A DNA stretch of 64,000 nt from Rhizobium lusitanum (GCF_014189535.1 NZ_CP050308.1:992001-1056000); one strand, 5' to 3'; shown: positions 1 through 9,202, counted from the first letter of the stretch. The notes: generated by a model from the letters alone, not told the origin. Made by a program: numbers and translations.

Positions 1-533
1 CATAGGCGCGATCACGACCGGAGTGTTGATCCCGCTGCGGTCGCAATGGCGGCAAGCGTACTTGAACCGCACATTCTGCAGGACCTTTGCCTTGACCTCG
101 ATATGGAGCTGTTCGCTAACAGCCTCGCCCATGCGATGCATCTCACCCTGGCAGCCGGGACAAGACTTCTGATGGTCGGGGAGGTCATATTCGACGCGCT
201 CCCGCGGCAGGTCTTCCGGCAGAGGCCTGCGGCCACGCTTTTTCCCGCGATGCTATCGACCGCTGGCAGGCCGGTGTCGGGAAGATCGGCGACATCGCCT
301 TCCTCGCTACCATCATTGACGGCAGCGTCTTCTGCCTCATTGAAGAGACGATCAATGTGCTTTTCGCTGCGGGGTGCAAAGCGATGCAGCCTTGCGAGCG
401 CCAGCTCCTCTTCCAGCTTCACGACCTGTCGCGAGAGCGCTTCCTTCTCGGCTTTAAGCGCAGCGATTTCGGCAGCATTCGCCGCCAACTGCGCCATCAG
501 CAATGCAATGTCAGGATCGCCGGCTCGGACCAT
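1..533 (-). pseudogene. tnpC: IS66 transposase TnpC, N-terminal part, frameshifted and truncated
   Basis: The start at 533 opens an IS66 TnpC N-terminus: a Leu/Glu/Lys-rich coiled coil (about residues 15-50), then the LARLHRFAPRSEKH stretch typical of the family. At a run of five T (239-243; AAAAA on the coding strand) the reading frame must change. In the next frame the expected continuation appears: GKKRGRRPLPEDLPRERVEY, followed by a CPGC...CRHC zinc-finger pattern running off the window at base 1. One missing A explains the break. The DDE catalytic core lies beyond the window. Confidence 0.85.
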
Positions 534-586
534 TCGATTCTTGAATCTGAACCGTCCCTTTGCGTCAACAGCTCAATTCCCCACCT

Positions 587-940
587 TCAGCCGGCGATCT
601 GATATTGCCGCATCGGATGACGGATCATCGCGTCGATATCGATGCCGTCGAGTATCCAGTGGAGCTGCTCGGTCGAGAGCGTCACCACCGCAGTCTCTCG
701 GCGGGGCCAGCGGAACCTGTCTTCCGTCAATTTCTTCAGGACCATGACAAAGCCGGACCGATCGAAGAACAGCAGCTTTACCCGGTCGTGACGGCGATTG
801 CAGAAGGCAAAAACCGCAGGCGCAAACGGGTCAAGCTCCATCACCTCCTGCACCAGGACCGCGAGGCTGTTGATGCCCGCGCGGAAGTCGATCGGCTCCC
901 GATGGAGGTAGACCTTGAGATCAGCGCCAAGCTTAAACAT
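587..940 (-). CDS. tnpB: IS66-family TnpB (IS66 Orf2-like)
   Basis: This 117-residue protein is the IS66 accessory protein TnpB, required for transposition in the family although its biochemical role is unclear. It shows the family hallmarks: the DLKVYLHREPIDFRAGINSL N-terminal segment, the FAFCNRRHDRVKLLFFDRSGF core and a C-terminal WPRRE segment. Its start overlaps the end of tnpA by 8 nt, indicating translational coupling, and tnpC begins 53 nt downstream. It appears intact and of normal length (about 115 residues). Confidence 0.93.
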   Translation of the reverse strand: MFKLGADLKVYLHREPIDFRAGINSLAVLVQEVMELDPFAPAVFAFCNRRHDRVKLLFFDRSGFVMVLKKLTEDRFRWPRRETAVVTLSTEQLHWILDGIDIDAMIRHPMRQYQIAG

Positions 941-1367
941 GGCCCAGAGCTCCGATTATCGCCGTCAACACGCTGATATCGCTGCACTCCAGCGACAATC
1001 TCACACCATTCGGCAGTGAAGCGTTCACCTTCGCTGGAGAGGACAGCGGGCCGCTCCTCTCCGCCGTCGGTAATCGCTCATCACGATCTGTCGCAGGCAT
1101 CTCATTGTCGAACCTGCTACATGCGGCGGCGATCTGAACCGGAATAAACGCCGATGTCGAAGAAGGGGATAACGGATCGGCTTGGGTGTGTTTCCTGATC
1201 CATTTCCAGACAAGGTTCGCGTTGACCCCGTTTTCTCGCGCAAGTTTCGATACCGATGCGCCGGGTTCAAGGCAGGCCGCAACAAGGCGATCTTTCGAAC
1301 TTTGATCGAAGCGGCGTCTTCCATTCCGACCAACCAGCCGCACGGCGAGTTTTTGACCTTCATCCAT
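933..1367 (-). CDS. tnpA: IS66-family TnpA (helix-turn-helix accessory protein)
   Basis: This 144-residue protein is the first IS66 gene. The N-terminal half carries an IS3/IS66-type helix-turn-helix (RRRFDQSSKDRLVAACLEPG, then SVSKLAREN and NANLVWKW), expected to bind the IS ends. The C-terminal half is variable and ends in a short conserved LECSDISVLTAIIGAL segment. I prefer the ATG at 1367 to an upstream start at 1415, because the longer form would read through the perfect hairpin at 1372-1400. It overlaps tnpB by 8 nt. Confidence 0.85.
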   Translation of the reverse strand: MDEGQKLAVRLVGRNGRRRFDQSSKDRLVAACLEPGASVSKLARENGVNANLVWKWIRKHTQADPLSPSSTSAFIPVQIAAACSRFDNEMPATDRDERLPTAERSGPLSSPAKVNASLPNGVRLSLECSDISVLTAIIGALGHV

Positions 1368-1371
1368 AACT

Positions 1372-1400
1372 AGGTGTCCACCTCTTTTAGGTGGACACCT
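1372..1400. repeat. Perfect 11-bp inverted repeat upstream of IS66 tnpA
   Basis: AGGTGTCCACC at 1372-1382 is exactly complementary to GGTGGACACCT at 1390-1400, with a 7-nt loop. It lies between the IS end (1450) and the tnpA start (1367), so it could be an operator, or an RNA hairpin that limits tnpA translation or read-through from outside. Confidence 0.8.
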
Positions 1401-1646
1401 AATGCCAAAGCTCAATCAACTACAGAAGGTGCGGAGAAATTCGCGCTTACAAAGTAGGGAGCCTCGTCCCGGTCAGCTCTGTGAATTTTGTTGCGGCTCC
1501 AGATACGAATTGATTATCATTCAATCCGCACACGAAATAAGCTCTCAGGTCTAGCCTGTGGGTCTCATTTTGAGGTCATCTTAACGCTCCCTAACGGGGG
1601 TGTTTTGTATTTCTGGCCAGTGCGCACAAAAAGTTCGTCGACTTCG

Positions 1647-4600
1647 TCACCGTCTGCGTTTTGATCTGCGTTTGCTTGGAGGAAGGTCTGGGCGACCAGA
1701 GCTACGCGGCGATCTCGGAGACTGCAGTGCTGGCGCTGGTGCTCCACGAGTATCCAGCAAGGCTTGCTGTGACGACGTAGCAGCCCCATGTCGGCTGGCA
1801 GCGAGCGTTTGCTGGACCACAAAAGCACTCACACGTCTTCTTAGCGCGTAGACAATTGCCGGGTTCAAAAAATGCCCCTTGAGCCACCCTATTAGATACG
1901 TCCTGTCGTCAAAGCCCAGCTGCTCTTCCAGCATTGCGATCGGCAATGGCCAATCGTCGCCGGTGTGACGGATCAGTTTCCGCAGGAGAATGCTAATGGA
2001 CCGCTGTCTCACCAAGCGGTCGAGGGATCTGTCGTTGGCTGTGGCGTTGATAAACTCCTGAACAACCGCCGTATGAGATACATAATCCGCCCCTCGGCTG
2101 CCGATGTAGCGCGCCAGAGCGTCGAGCGTTCGTAGGTCCCCGCTGGGATCATGGTCGATGACCGATCTGATCAATGGCGCGTCGATAGCTACGGGGTCAT
2201 GGCGGAGGATCGCCAAGTTGACCACTGCATCGGCATATCGTTGGGCGGAAATCGCGCCTCTGCCCCTGGCCTCCATCAAAATCGCCTGCAGCCAAAGGCC
2301 TTCGACCCGCATCTCTTTGGCAAACTGCCTATATCGAAGGTCCTCGGACAGGAGAACACGGCCATCCGTACAGAGATAAATCGGGTCAAATACCCTTTCC
2401 CCGCACTCTTCCAAGATCATGCTCTCAAATGGTGTAATGTCATTCGGAGCTGCGACCGGCGCGACAATGCAGGTTTTTTCGATTTTCTCGATCTGTTGGC
2501 TAATATACTGCTCGCGTGCCTCCACATATTCTTGAGTGTGCTCCCGGCGGAAGGTCTCCCCGCCGCGATGAAAAAGGGTCATCGATGGGGACTTTTTGAT
2601 GTCGCCAAATCCACGGAACGTAATGAGGTTATCGAGCGATGACTGGGGAAGATAGATAGGCCCGAGGGAAGCCTCGATGATATCGAGCACGTCGAGGGTC
2701 GCCGCCGTCCAAGCGGCATGGGCGTCTAACACCACACCTCTTCGATTGCTGTTTCTGATGAGGGCATAGGCCGCCTCTCGCTCTGGATCGATCCCCAAGC
2801 ACGTGCTGATATCTTCGTCTGCCTCCACGATACCGCCGGCTATATTGATGGGGTTTTCGTGGAACACTGCCGCCACGAGCTGGAAGGGGATACGCGCCTT
2901 CACATAAAGGTCTATCGCCTTCTCGCTACGTTCCGCGAGACGGCGCACCATATCGAGAACTGGCGATAGGTCGTCTTCCTTCATTGCGAAGGCGAAGAGG
3001 CCTTTTGAACTAGGAAATTTGGTTTGGAAGTTGGCTAGGATATCATGGAAGGCATGGAGATAGCGGTGCTTGACCTCTTTGATCGTCCAGGTGATATGAT
3101 CCCCGATTTGCTGGGGAATGCTTATGGTGTCACCTACGGCTTTGCCGATTGCCTCGGCTGCCAGCTTATGCGTCGGCGACAAGTATCCACCGCTCGGGTC
3201 GTCAGCACCTTCTTCTATGACGAAATCAAAGTCCTTTCCGTGGCTTCCCGAAAGCTGGACCCATGTTCCGACATCCACCCCATTGGTCCCGATAGTGTCG
3301 CCAAAGTGCTCCATCGAGAACACTAGAATGGCATACGAGAGATTAACCGCTTCGTCGTTGAGGTTGGCCCGTAGCACCGGATAGGCCATTCCAATCGCCG
3401 CTCGCTCGTGCCCAGCACGTCGCAGTTCCTCTGCGATTCTCATCTTCTCGATCGGCGTACCGTCCAACGTTTCGATGTCGAAGCGAGCCAGTAGCGGGGG
3501 GATCTCCGTGCCCCGGTTCTGGCGGCGCAGGATCATGATCATCATGAGTAGGAGTTCGAGGCGCGGAGAAGCGTCCATATCTGCGCTGAAGATCAGCTCG
3601 GCGGAAGGAAGGTTCCCCCGATTGAACTCCATGAGGCCTTCGAGATAACGGTAATGAGCAGACGATCTAACCTCTGCAGGTAGACCTGCGAAGAACGCAG
3701 TGGCCCGTTGTTTGATTGGTCGCTCCTGAACGAGCGAGCCGGCCAATGCTCTCAATTCCTCACTATCGCGATCCACCGCGATATGCTCTATCAGTAGGCT
3801 TGCGGTATCCGACCAGTAGCGATGGCGATAGGCGTACATCGCTACCATCATGCGGCTGGCGATGTGACTTCTGTCGTCGATATTCGAGCGGGCATTAACC
3901 CAGGCCTTTTCGGCGAGTGCGGGCTGACGTTTGTTCGCGCAATATTGAGCGGTTATGATGCTGGCGCGGGGATGCTTCTCGACATCCTGAATCACTTTCG
4001 CCAGTTGCGGAATACTCTCCTCATCACGAAGTCGCCAGAGCTGGCCCAGTCGTATCGCGGTGCGACACAATATCCGTTCCGTTGGTGGATACGCTTCTTC
4101 ATCATCCGGATCGAGCTTGGCGAGCGTGTCCCAGTCGCCCTTGAGCACGGCCATCTGCAGAAACAGGAGATTCCTTGATGAAGAGGCCGGAAGCCGCGGT
4201 AGAATTTCTTCGACTGCGGGATGGTCACCCGCTTCCATGGCAGCGGCGGCGGCTCGCAACACGGAGTCATCGTCAAGATCGGGTATCGCAAGCATTTCTC
4301 TTACGATGATCATCGCCGATGCGTGATCACCAAGGACCCTATAAGACAGCATCAGATTGCCGCAGATGGCGATTTCCGCCTCGTCGAGCTTTTTATCTTC
4401 AGCTTTCACTTCCTGCCAAAGTTCCGCCAGCGTGAGCGAGGACCGCTTCAACTTTTCAAGATCGCCCTCTGTGAGCGAGACATGGTTGATATAGTCATTA
4501 TCGCCAATGACATCGTCGAGATCGGCCTCCGCCGCGAGCTGGCGAGCCAGTCTCTCCTCCGGAAAGCGTTCGGCGAGTGTCCGGGACAAAGTCTTCCAGT

Positions 4601-5699
4601 CTTCGCCTGGCTTTGATCTCTGGAAAAGTGCCACCGCTAAAAGAACGCAGGCGACTTCTCGGTCTTTCGGCGGCACCAATGTGAGAGGGTCATCGGAGAA
4701 ACCCGAAAACCTCGCCGCTTGGATGACGTGCGACGACAGCATTTCGTCGGCGGTTTCGGACTTCAGGTTTTCGCGCCCCATTGCGAGGACTGTCTCCCAG
4801 TCCTCCATCAACAGATGGGCATATGCCTTGTTGGCGATCGCCTTGGGCTCGAGTGGAGCGTGGTCGTACGCCTCGAGAAGCCATTTTATACCTTCCGCTT
4901 CATTACCCAAAAGCAGATGGCAGGAGCCGATATTCGCCTTTATCCGGAACAGGATGCGGCCGCTGACGCTCTCACGTTGGACGCGCTCGAGAAGTGCTGT
5001 GAACTGGGTGAGAGCGATTCTGCGTTGGCCACCTTTGTTCGCATCTCTGTATCCGTCGATCTCGGCGTCGAGGTACTTCTCGATTGCAAGCGCGAGTTCA
5101 ACGGTGGTATCGGCTGGAGCCTGCATCTTGATGGATGAATGCATTTCGGCCAACGCCGCCAGGACCTTTTTCTCTCCCTCCTGTTGGAGGTCGATGCCTT
5201 TGTTGACGGCGGCCACCGTCTGTTGCCCGAATACGCCGTAGCTATCATCGAACGCCAGTAGAGCGTCGGGGTATCGCCCCAACTCATCAGTTATCGCCTG
5301 CCAGCCCCAAATGATAAATCGGATTTTGCGACCGGCATCCATCTGCTCGACAGCAAGTCGATCAGCGAACAGCTGGATTTCGGTGTCGCGGTCGGCCGTA
5401 GTGACGATGTGAAATTCCGTGAGCGGCGGCTTGATGGCGAGTGCCGCTTGGAACTCCCTGAGGACCTCTTTTTCGGTGAGTTTTCCGTTCCCACTTTTCA
5501 ACTTGCACTGAATTCCGACCCGTTTTCGCGGGTCATCATCGCGGATGCCGATGATATCGAGACCGTGCTGATTTTGACCACTTCGCCCCAAGCGCTGAAG
5601 ATTAGGGTCCTTTAGCTTTTCCGACCAAAGGATCGCACATTGGCGCTCGAAATCCTGATGATTTTCCGGCTTCGGAATTTGAGTGCGGGATAATGCCAT
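1647..5699 (-). CDS. Mrr-like nuclease / TPR-rich / PIN-like domain giant protein, candidate defence effector
   Basis: This 1350-residue protein has a restriction-endonuclease fold at the N-terminus: GLDIIG with D48, then VGIQCK with Q64 and K66, the D...QxK pattern of Mrr-type nucleases. Residues about 190-960 are helical, TPR-like repeats. Near residue 990 a PIN-like domain begins (VVLDAHAAW), with later acidic residues in ECGERVFDPIYL and in LLSEDLRYR (about 1116). I chose ATG 5699 because AAGGA sits just upstream; a start at 5741 lacks a ribosome site. The last 60 residues are Pro/Arg/Ser-rich and resemble out-of-frame sequence (see findings). No ATPase motif was found. The function is unproven; the two nuclease-type ends and the island setting suggest defence. 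Confidence 0.75.
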   Translation of the reverse strand: MALSRTQIPKPENHQDFERQCAILWSEKLKDPNLQRLGRSGQNQHGLDIIGIRDDDPRKRVGIQCKLKSGNGKLTEKEVLREFQAALAIKPPLTEFHIVTTADRDTEIQLFADRLAVEQMDAGRKIRFIIWGWQAITDELGRYPDALLAFDDSYGVFGQQTVAAVNKGIDLQQEGEKKVLAALAEMHSSIKMQAPADTTVELALAIEKYLDAEIDGYRDANKGGQRRIALTQFTALLERVQRESVSGRILFRIKANIGSCHLLLGNEAEGIKWLLEAYDHAPLEPKAIANKAYAHLLMEDWETVLAMGRENLKSETADEMLSSHVIQAARFSGFSDDPLTLVPPKDREVACVLLAVALFQRSKPGEDWKTLSRTLAERFPEERLARQLAAEADLDDVIGDNDYINHVSLTEGDLEKLKRSSLTLAELWQEVKAEDKKLDEAEIAICGNLMLSYRVLGDHASAMIIVREMLAIPDLDDDSVLRAAAAAMEAGDHPAVEEILPRLPASSSRNLLFLQMAVLKGDWDTLAKLDPDDEEAYPPTERILCRTAIRLGQLWRLRDEESIPQLAKVIQDVEKHPRASIITAQYCANKRQPALAEKAWVNARSNIDDRSHIASRMMVAMYAYRHRYWSDTASLLIEHIAVDRDSEELRALAGSLVQERPIKQRATAFFAGLPAEVRSSAHYRYLEGLMEFNRGNLPSAELIFSADMDASPRLELLLMMIMILRRQNRGTEIPPLLARFDIETLDGTPIEKMRIAEELRRAGHERAAIGMAYPVLRANLNDEAVNLSYAILVFSMEHFGDTIGTNGVDVGTWVQLSGSHGKDFDFVIEEGADDPSGGYLSPTHKLAAEAIGKAVGDTISIPQQIGDHITWTIKEVKHRYLHAFHDILANFQTKFPSSKGLFAFAMKEDDLSPVLDMVRRLAERSEKAIDLYVKARIPFQLVAAVFHENPINIAGGIVEADEDISTCLGIDPEREAAYALIRNSNRRGVVLDAHAAWTAATLDVLDIIEASLGPIYLPQSSLDNLITFRGFGDIKKSPSMTLFHRGGETFRREHTQEYVEAREQYISQQIEKIEKTCIVAPVAAPNDITPFESMILEECGERVFDPIYLCTDGRVLLSEDLRYRQFAKEMRVEGLWLQAILMEARGRGAISAQRYADAVVNLAILRHDPVAIDAPLIRSVIDHDPSGDLRTLDALARYIGSRGADYVSHTAVVQEFINATANDRSLDRLVRQRSISILLRKLIRHTGDDWPLPIAMLEEQLGFDDRTYLIGWLKGHFLNPAIVYALRRRVSAFVVQQTLAASRHGAATSSQQALLDTRGAPAPALQSPRSPRSSGRPDLPPSKRRSKRRR

Positions 5700-5877
5700 G
5701 CGATCCTTGAAGGCGTGCCAAATCAACGAGGCACGCATCAAAATACTCTGCCCGAATATCTACTTAGGTGCCACGAGAGCTCGCGCTATGTTCCCGCTAT
5801 CCACAAGATGGTTGCGAAGCGGCGTGCCCTACACGCACCGGCGCGCTTATCTCGTAGGATCGCGTTTGCCGAGCGGT

Positions 5878-7144
5878 TCAAATATAGCGCCGCAGCTTTT
5901 GGCGGAGCCGTGATATGGTCAGCTGTTCATCAAACCTGATTTCGACCAGGTGCACGCCGTTTTCTTCACACAAGCGCCTTTTGACCGCATCCCGTTCCAG
6001 GCCGCGCTTCAATGCCTCGTCGCCTCCGAATACATTGACCGCTCTGTAGTGCTGCTCTCCCTGGTGCTCCAGCGCAAGGTTTAGGGCCGGGATGAACACA
6101 TCCAAGCGTTGGCGACCGAGCCACGACGGAGAAGCCTCTCGCATGACAACCTGATCACGAAACAGCTTTTTGACGATGCTATACATCTCCGCCTCTCGGA
6201 GCCAACGACTAAGCCCAAGGATTTGCTGAACCTCGGAGCGAGCAGTGGCCCTGTCGAGATCATGGGTCAACATAAGCTGGTCGATATACGCGGAGACGAA
6301 CTCCTGCACCTCATCGCCATAAAGAAGGCCCACGGCCTCCGTTCCCGATCGCCGCGCAACACAGAGATGACAAACGCCCTCTCGGTAGGCGACGTTGGAT
6401 AGAAGGCGGGTAACCTGACGTGGCCACGCATTGTCGCCAGCATGCATGTTGTCCACTGTGGTTTTCATTCTATCATGGGCGAGGCGCGCGCATGAGCAAA
6501 AGTATCGCTCACCGCTCACAATATGATCAAATGACACAACCTCGAAACCCGGTATCCCCAACTCGAAACCGTTTGAGCGTGGCCCAGGCCGGGGATTGGC
6601 CACATAAGGCTGTTCCAGCGGCGGCATTACTTCGAGGGCACGAAGCGTGTCGGAGAAAATCGACGGGGGCAAAATAAGGTGATTCAGCCGTAATATGTGG
6701 TTGGCTTGAGTTTTGAGTTTTTTTCGACCAGAGCCGATGAGCGGCAAGCCCCGCCGGCCCATAGTTTATTGGTTCCAACTCGAAGCCGATCACATCGATT
6801 TCGACCTTCTCAGGGATATCATCTCGCTTCGTTGAGAGCGCCAGCTCGACGTACCATGTGGCATAGCCGTCGGCCGCCAACTTCGGAAGCGCGGCACACC
6901 GGTCCTTGTAGTACATGGAGTGGAGTCTGACGGAGGGCGGTTTGACGAGGGTCAAGGAGGCAGAATCGCGAAGGTTCTGAGCGAGGGTGCCCGCCAGCAA
7001 CTGCTCGATCGCATCGACGGGGCGTATGCCTGGGGTGGAGACTTTGAGAGCAAGGGCTTCCCCGAAGGCTTGGGAAACCCCGAAAGTCAGTCTTGTTGGC
7101 ATTTGACCTCGTTGTGTCGCTTGCCGCGATATAGGTTCGTTCAA
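5878..7144 (-). pseudogene. Zinc-ribbon plus endonuclease-fold protein, split by a frameshift at an A7 run
   Basis: Two overlapping frames form one protein. The first part begins at TTG 7144 or, more likely, ATG 7102 (GAGG upstream) and runs to LAAHRLWSKK. At seven A residues (coding strand; 6718-6724) the frame changes and continues as KLKTQANHILRLNHLILPP to 5878. Removing one A restores about 420 residues. The second part has a CxC...CxxC zinc-ribbon pattern (FCSC, VCHLC) and a C-terminal PD-(D/E)xK or Vsr-like nuclease segment (RLDVFIP, LALEHQGEQHY, then D..KRRLCEENGVHLVEI). The N-terminal 140 residues are unrecognised. It starts 4 nt after the phosphoesterase stop if TTG is used. It could be a real pseudogene, a sequencing error or a transcriptional-slippage gene. 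Confidence 0.65.
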
Positions 7145-7148
7145 CTGC

Positions 7149-7925
7149 TTACCCTACCTCGGTCGCCGCCGAATGGAATATGCCCTCGACGCGGTCCCAG
7201 TTCGAAAAATCAGGATCGAACCGACGTGGCTCGACCGAAAAGCCCGTGTCTCGCTCATGCGTTATGACGACGTAGCTCCCGTCATTTATGAGCCGATAAT
7301 CGCTGCGCGTGATCCGCTTCAATCCGCGCGGAGCAACCATGACCTTGTTGTCGAGCGCGCTGACGTTGACGAACCGCTGACCGCGAGAGGTGCTGTCTTC
7401 AAAGCGGTGAATGTGCCCGAAAAGAAAAAACGGCACACCTTTCAGAAAGCTTTGGGTTTTCGTTAGGCGATAGTGGCTGACCACAATGGTGCGTTCTGGC
7501 CCCTCAGTCTCGACGATTGCGGATAGCTTCGCTCGTTGCCGTGCGGAAAACTCTTTCTTGACGGCTGGAATATTGGTCGGATCTTCCGTCTCGATTTCTG
7601 ATCGCAATAGCTCCCACTCTGGATCAATCCCGTCAATGGTTTCTCCAACAATGCTGAGTTCACCAATGCGGAACGGCGCAAGATGCACGTGATGGCACCT
7701 GTCGCCGAAAGCCCTGTCGTATTTGAGGCTGTGATCCCAATTGCCAAAAACGTAGAGAACCGGGCATTCGAAGGATCTGAGTACCTCGAATATCTCACTA
7801 GCAGCATCGCTTCCGATGTCACCAGCCACGATCATGGCATCGTAGTTATTGCCCTCGCGCGCCTTGAGCTGCCGGACTGCGTTGACGTTGTTATGGATGT
7901 CCGAGAGGGCGAGAAGTCGTGTCAT
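7149..7925 (-). CDS. Calcineurin-like metallophosphoesterase
   Basis: The protein has 258 residues when started at ATG 7925 (MTRLLALSDIHNN). The dimetal motifs are in order: SDIHNN, VAGDIGSD, FGNWDH (GNHD type), VVSHY and FGHIHRFE. This set matches the YfcE/MJ0936-like class of phosphodiesterases, acting on phosphodiester or nucleotide substrates in the cytoplasm; the substrate cannot be read from sequence. It is the promoter-proximal gene of a leftward set with the frameshifted nuclease gene and the giant nuclease/PIN protein, so it may process a nucleotide signal or nucleic acid in that system. That link is inference. Confidence 0.85.
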   Translation of the reverse strand: MTRLLALSDIHNNVNAVRQLKAREGNNYDAMIVAGDIGSDAASEIFEVLRSFECPVLYVFGNWDHSLKYDRAFGDRCHHVHLAPFRIGELSIVGETIDGIDPEWELLRSEIETEDPTNIPAVKKEFSARQRAKLSAIVETEGPERTIVVSHYRLTKTQSFLKGVPFFLFGHIHRFEDSTSRGQRFVNVSALDNKVMVAPRGLKRITRSDYRLINDGSYVVITHERDTGFSVEPRRFDPDFSNWDRVEGIFHSAATEVG

Positions 7926-8115
7926 AGCTGCACCTAAAGTTCCAAGGACCACAGAACCGACTACAATCTACCAATCTAACTGATCACGGCACTTGGGCAA
8001 ATCGGCGGGGCAACCGCAAGAACATCCGACGGCCTTTAAAGATCAACCGGTAAAACGGGAGATTGTAACAATCTCTCAAGAAATCGGCGGTATGCGGTGG
8101 CAGCGGAGACCAGCG

Positions 8116-9165
8116 ATGCCTTCAATCCATGACAAAATTGCGCAACTAATCCGAGATCAGGACTTCAAGCCTTTCGACACGGAACTCAAGGCCGTGATCC
8201 GAAGGCCAGGCGTCCTAAAATTGCTTTGGAACGATTTTCGAAATTCCGAAATCGTGCGACTGAAGGAGGCGGTCAGAGAGTTTCCACCGGCGATCACGGA
8301 CGGTACAACGGAATGGCTCGCCGAGGAATACAAGAATGAGCAGATCGTTTTCCGGAGCGATTTGTTAGCATCTGTGGAAGGTTCCTTCATTCATGTAGAG
8401 CAACAGACAAAGCACAATCGGGTCGTAATGCTGCGTCGCATGGCTGAATATGCGAACACGATATGCGCCAGTCTGAACTATGAAGTCCAACTCTACCAAA
8501 TGTACTATTACACTGGCTCTACTCGAGTTCAGTGGGATCGAAAGCTGAGAAAACGTGCGAACATTGAAAATGCCAATTGGTCACTCGTGAGCCGTTTTCT
8601 TTTCGTCGATGCAGGCGATCATGACGCTCATGCGATGCTGAGCACCGGGAACCTTGACTACGCGATGCTTGGCCTTCTGGCACGAACGATCGAGGACGAG
8701 CAAGGCTTCATAGAAGGCCTCATCGACGTGATCTATCGACGATATCGTCACAATCGACTTGAGTTAATCCCCAAGCTAGTCACTTGCATCATTGTCGGCT
8801 CCCTTCGGGACAGAGGGATGCATGTGTGGGAGCGGATACCGGTGGGCGATCACAGAGAGGTCCAAAACGTAGAAGAGAGAGTTGTGCAAACTTGGATGGC
8901 GATTTCAGAGCGCCAGGGAAGAGATTTCGCAGCAGAGATTGCGGAAACGTTGACGGCGTTGCAGGCGGGTCTGGGATTTTCGTTCCCGCTTGAGTTCAAT
9001 TTGTGGGCTATGCGTCATATCTCAGAAGTCCAATTGCGAGCGTTGTCAGAAAACGTCAGCAATTTCGATAATGTCGCGGAGCTTCTCGAAGCAGCGCAGA
9101 TCCAGTGGCCGCCACACCCAGTCGGCGGTCGATCACAAACGCCGACTTTTACACCCAAAAATTGA
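8116..9165 (+). CDS. Rpn/PDDEXK_2-like putative nuclease
   Basis: This 349-residue protein starts at ATG 8116 with GGAG upstream; earlier in-frame starts (7993, 8092) are weaker. Residues 80-135 show the arrangement of recombination-promoting (Rpn) PD-(D/E)xK nucleases: RSDLL with D82, FIHVEQQ with E95 and Q97, MLRRMAEY, and a hydrophobic strand ending in YYTG where Rpn proteins have VLYNG. The C-terminal 200 residues are helical and unrecognised. It diverges from the phosphoesterase across a 190-bp region. The family assignment rests on this motif spacing only. Confidence 0.6.
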   Translation: MPSIHDKIAQLIRDQDFKPFDTELKAVIRRPGVLKLLWNDFRNSEIVRLKEAVREFPPAITDGTTEWLAEEYKNEQIVFRSDLLASVEGSFIHVEQQTKHNRVVMLRRMAEYANTICASLNYEVQLYQMYYYTGSTRVQWDRKLRKRANIENANWSLVSRFLFVDAGDHDAHAMLSTGNLDYAMLGLLARTIEDEQGFIEGLIDVIYRRYRHNRLELIPKLVTCIIVGSLRDRGMHVWERIPVGDHREVQNVEERVVQTWMAISERQGRDFAAEIAETLTALQAGLGFSFPLEFNLWAMRHISEVQLRALSENVSNFDNVAELLEAAQIQWPPHPVGGRSQTPTFTPKN

Positions 9166-9202
9166 CACCGCTCCCAAGTATGGGGTCCGCTCTATGCTGC
9201 AA

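Larger units (their letters stand above)
1..1450 (-). mobile_element. IS66-family insertion sequence, truncated by window edge
   Basis: Three leftward genes in the order tnpA, tnpB, tnpC define an IS66-type element. Its upstream end is placed at 1450, where the minus strand reads GTAAGCGCGAATTTC, matching the GTAAGCG start usual for IS66-family terminal inverted repeats. The next eight bases (1451-1458, AAAGTAGG) would be one copy of the usual 8-bp target duplication; the other end lies outside the window. tnpC is frameshifted, so this copy is probably not autonomous unless the base is a sequencing error. Confidence 0.88.

Noticed and set aside
6718..6724. Programmed -1 ribosomal frameshift at A7
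   Set aside because: The frame change needed is +1 relative to the upstream frame, not -1.
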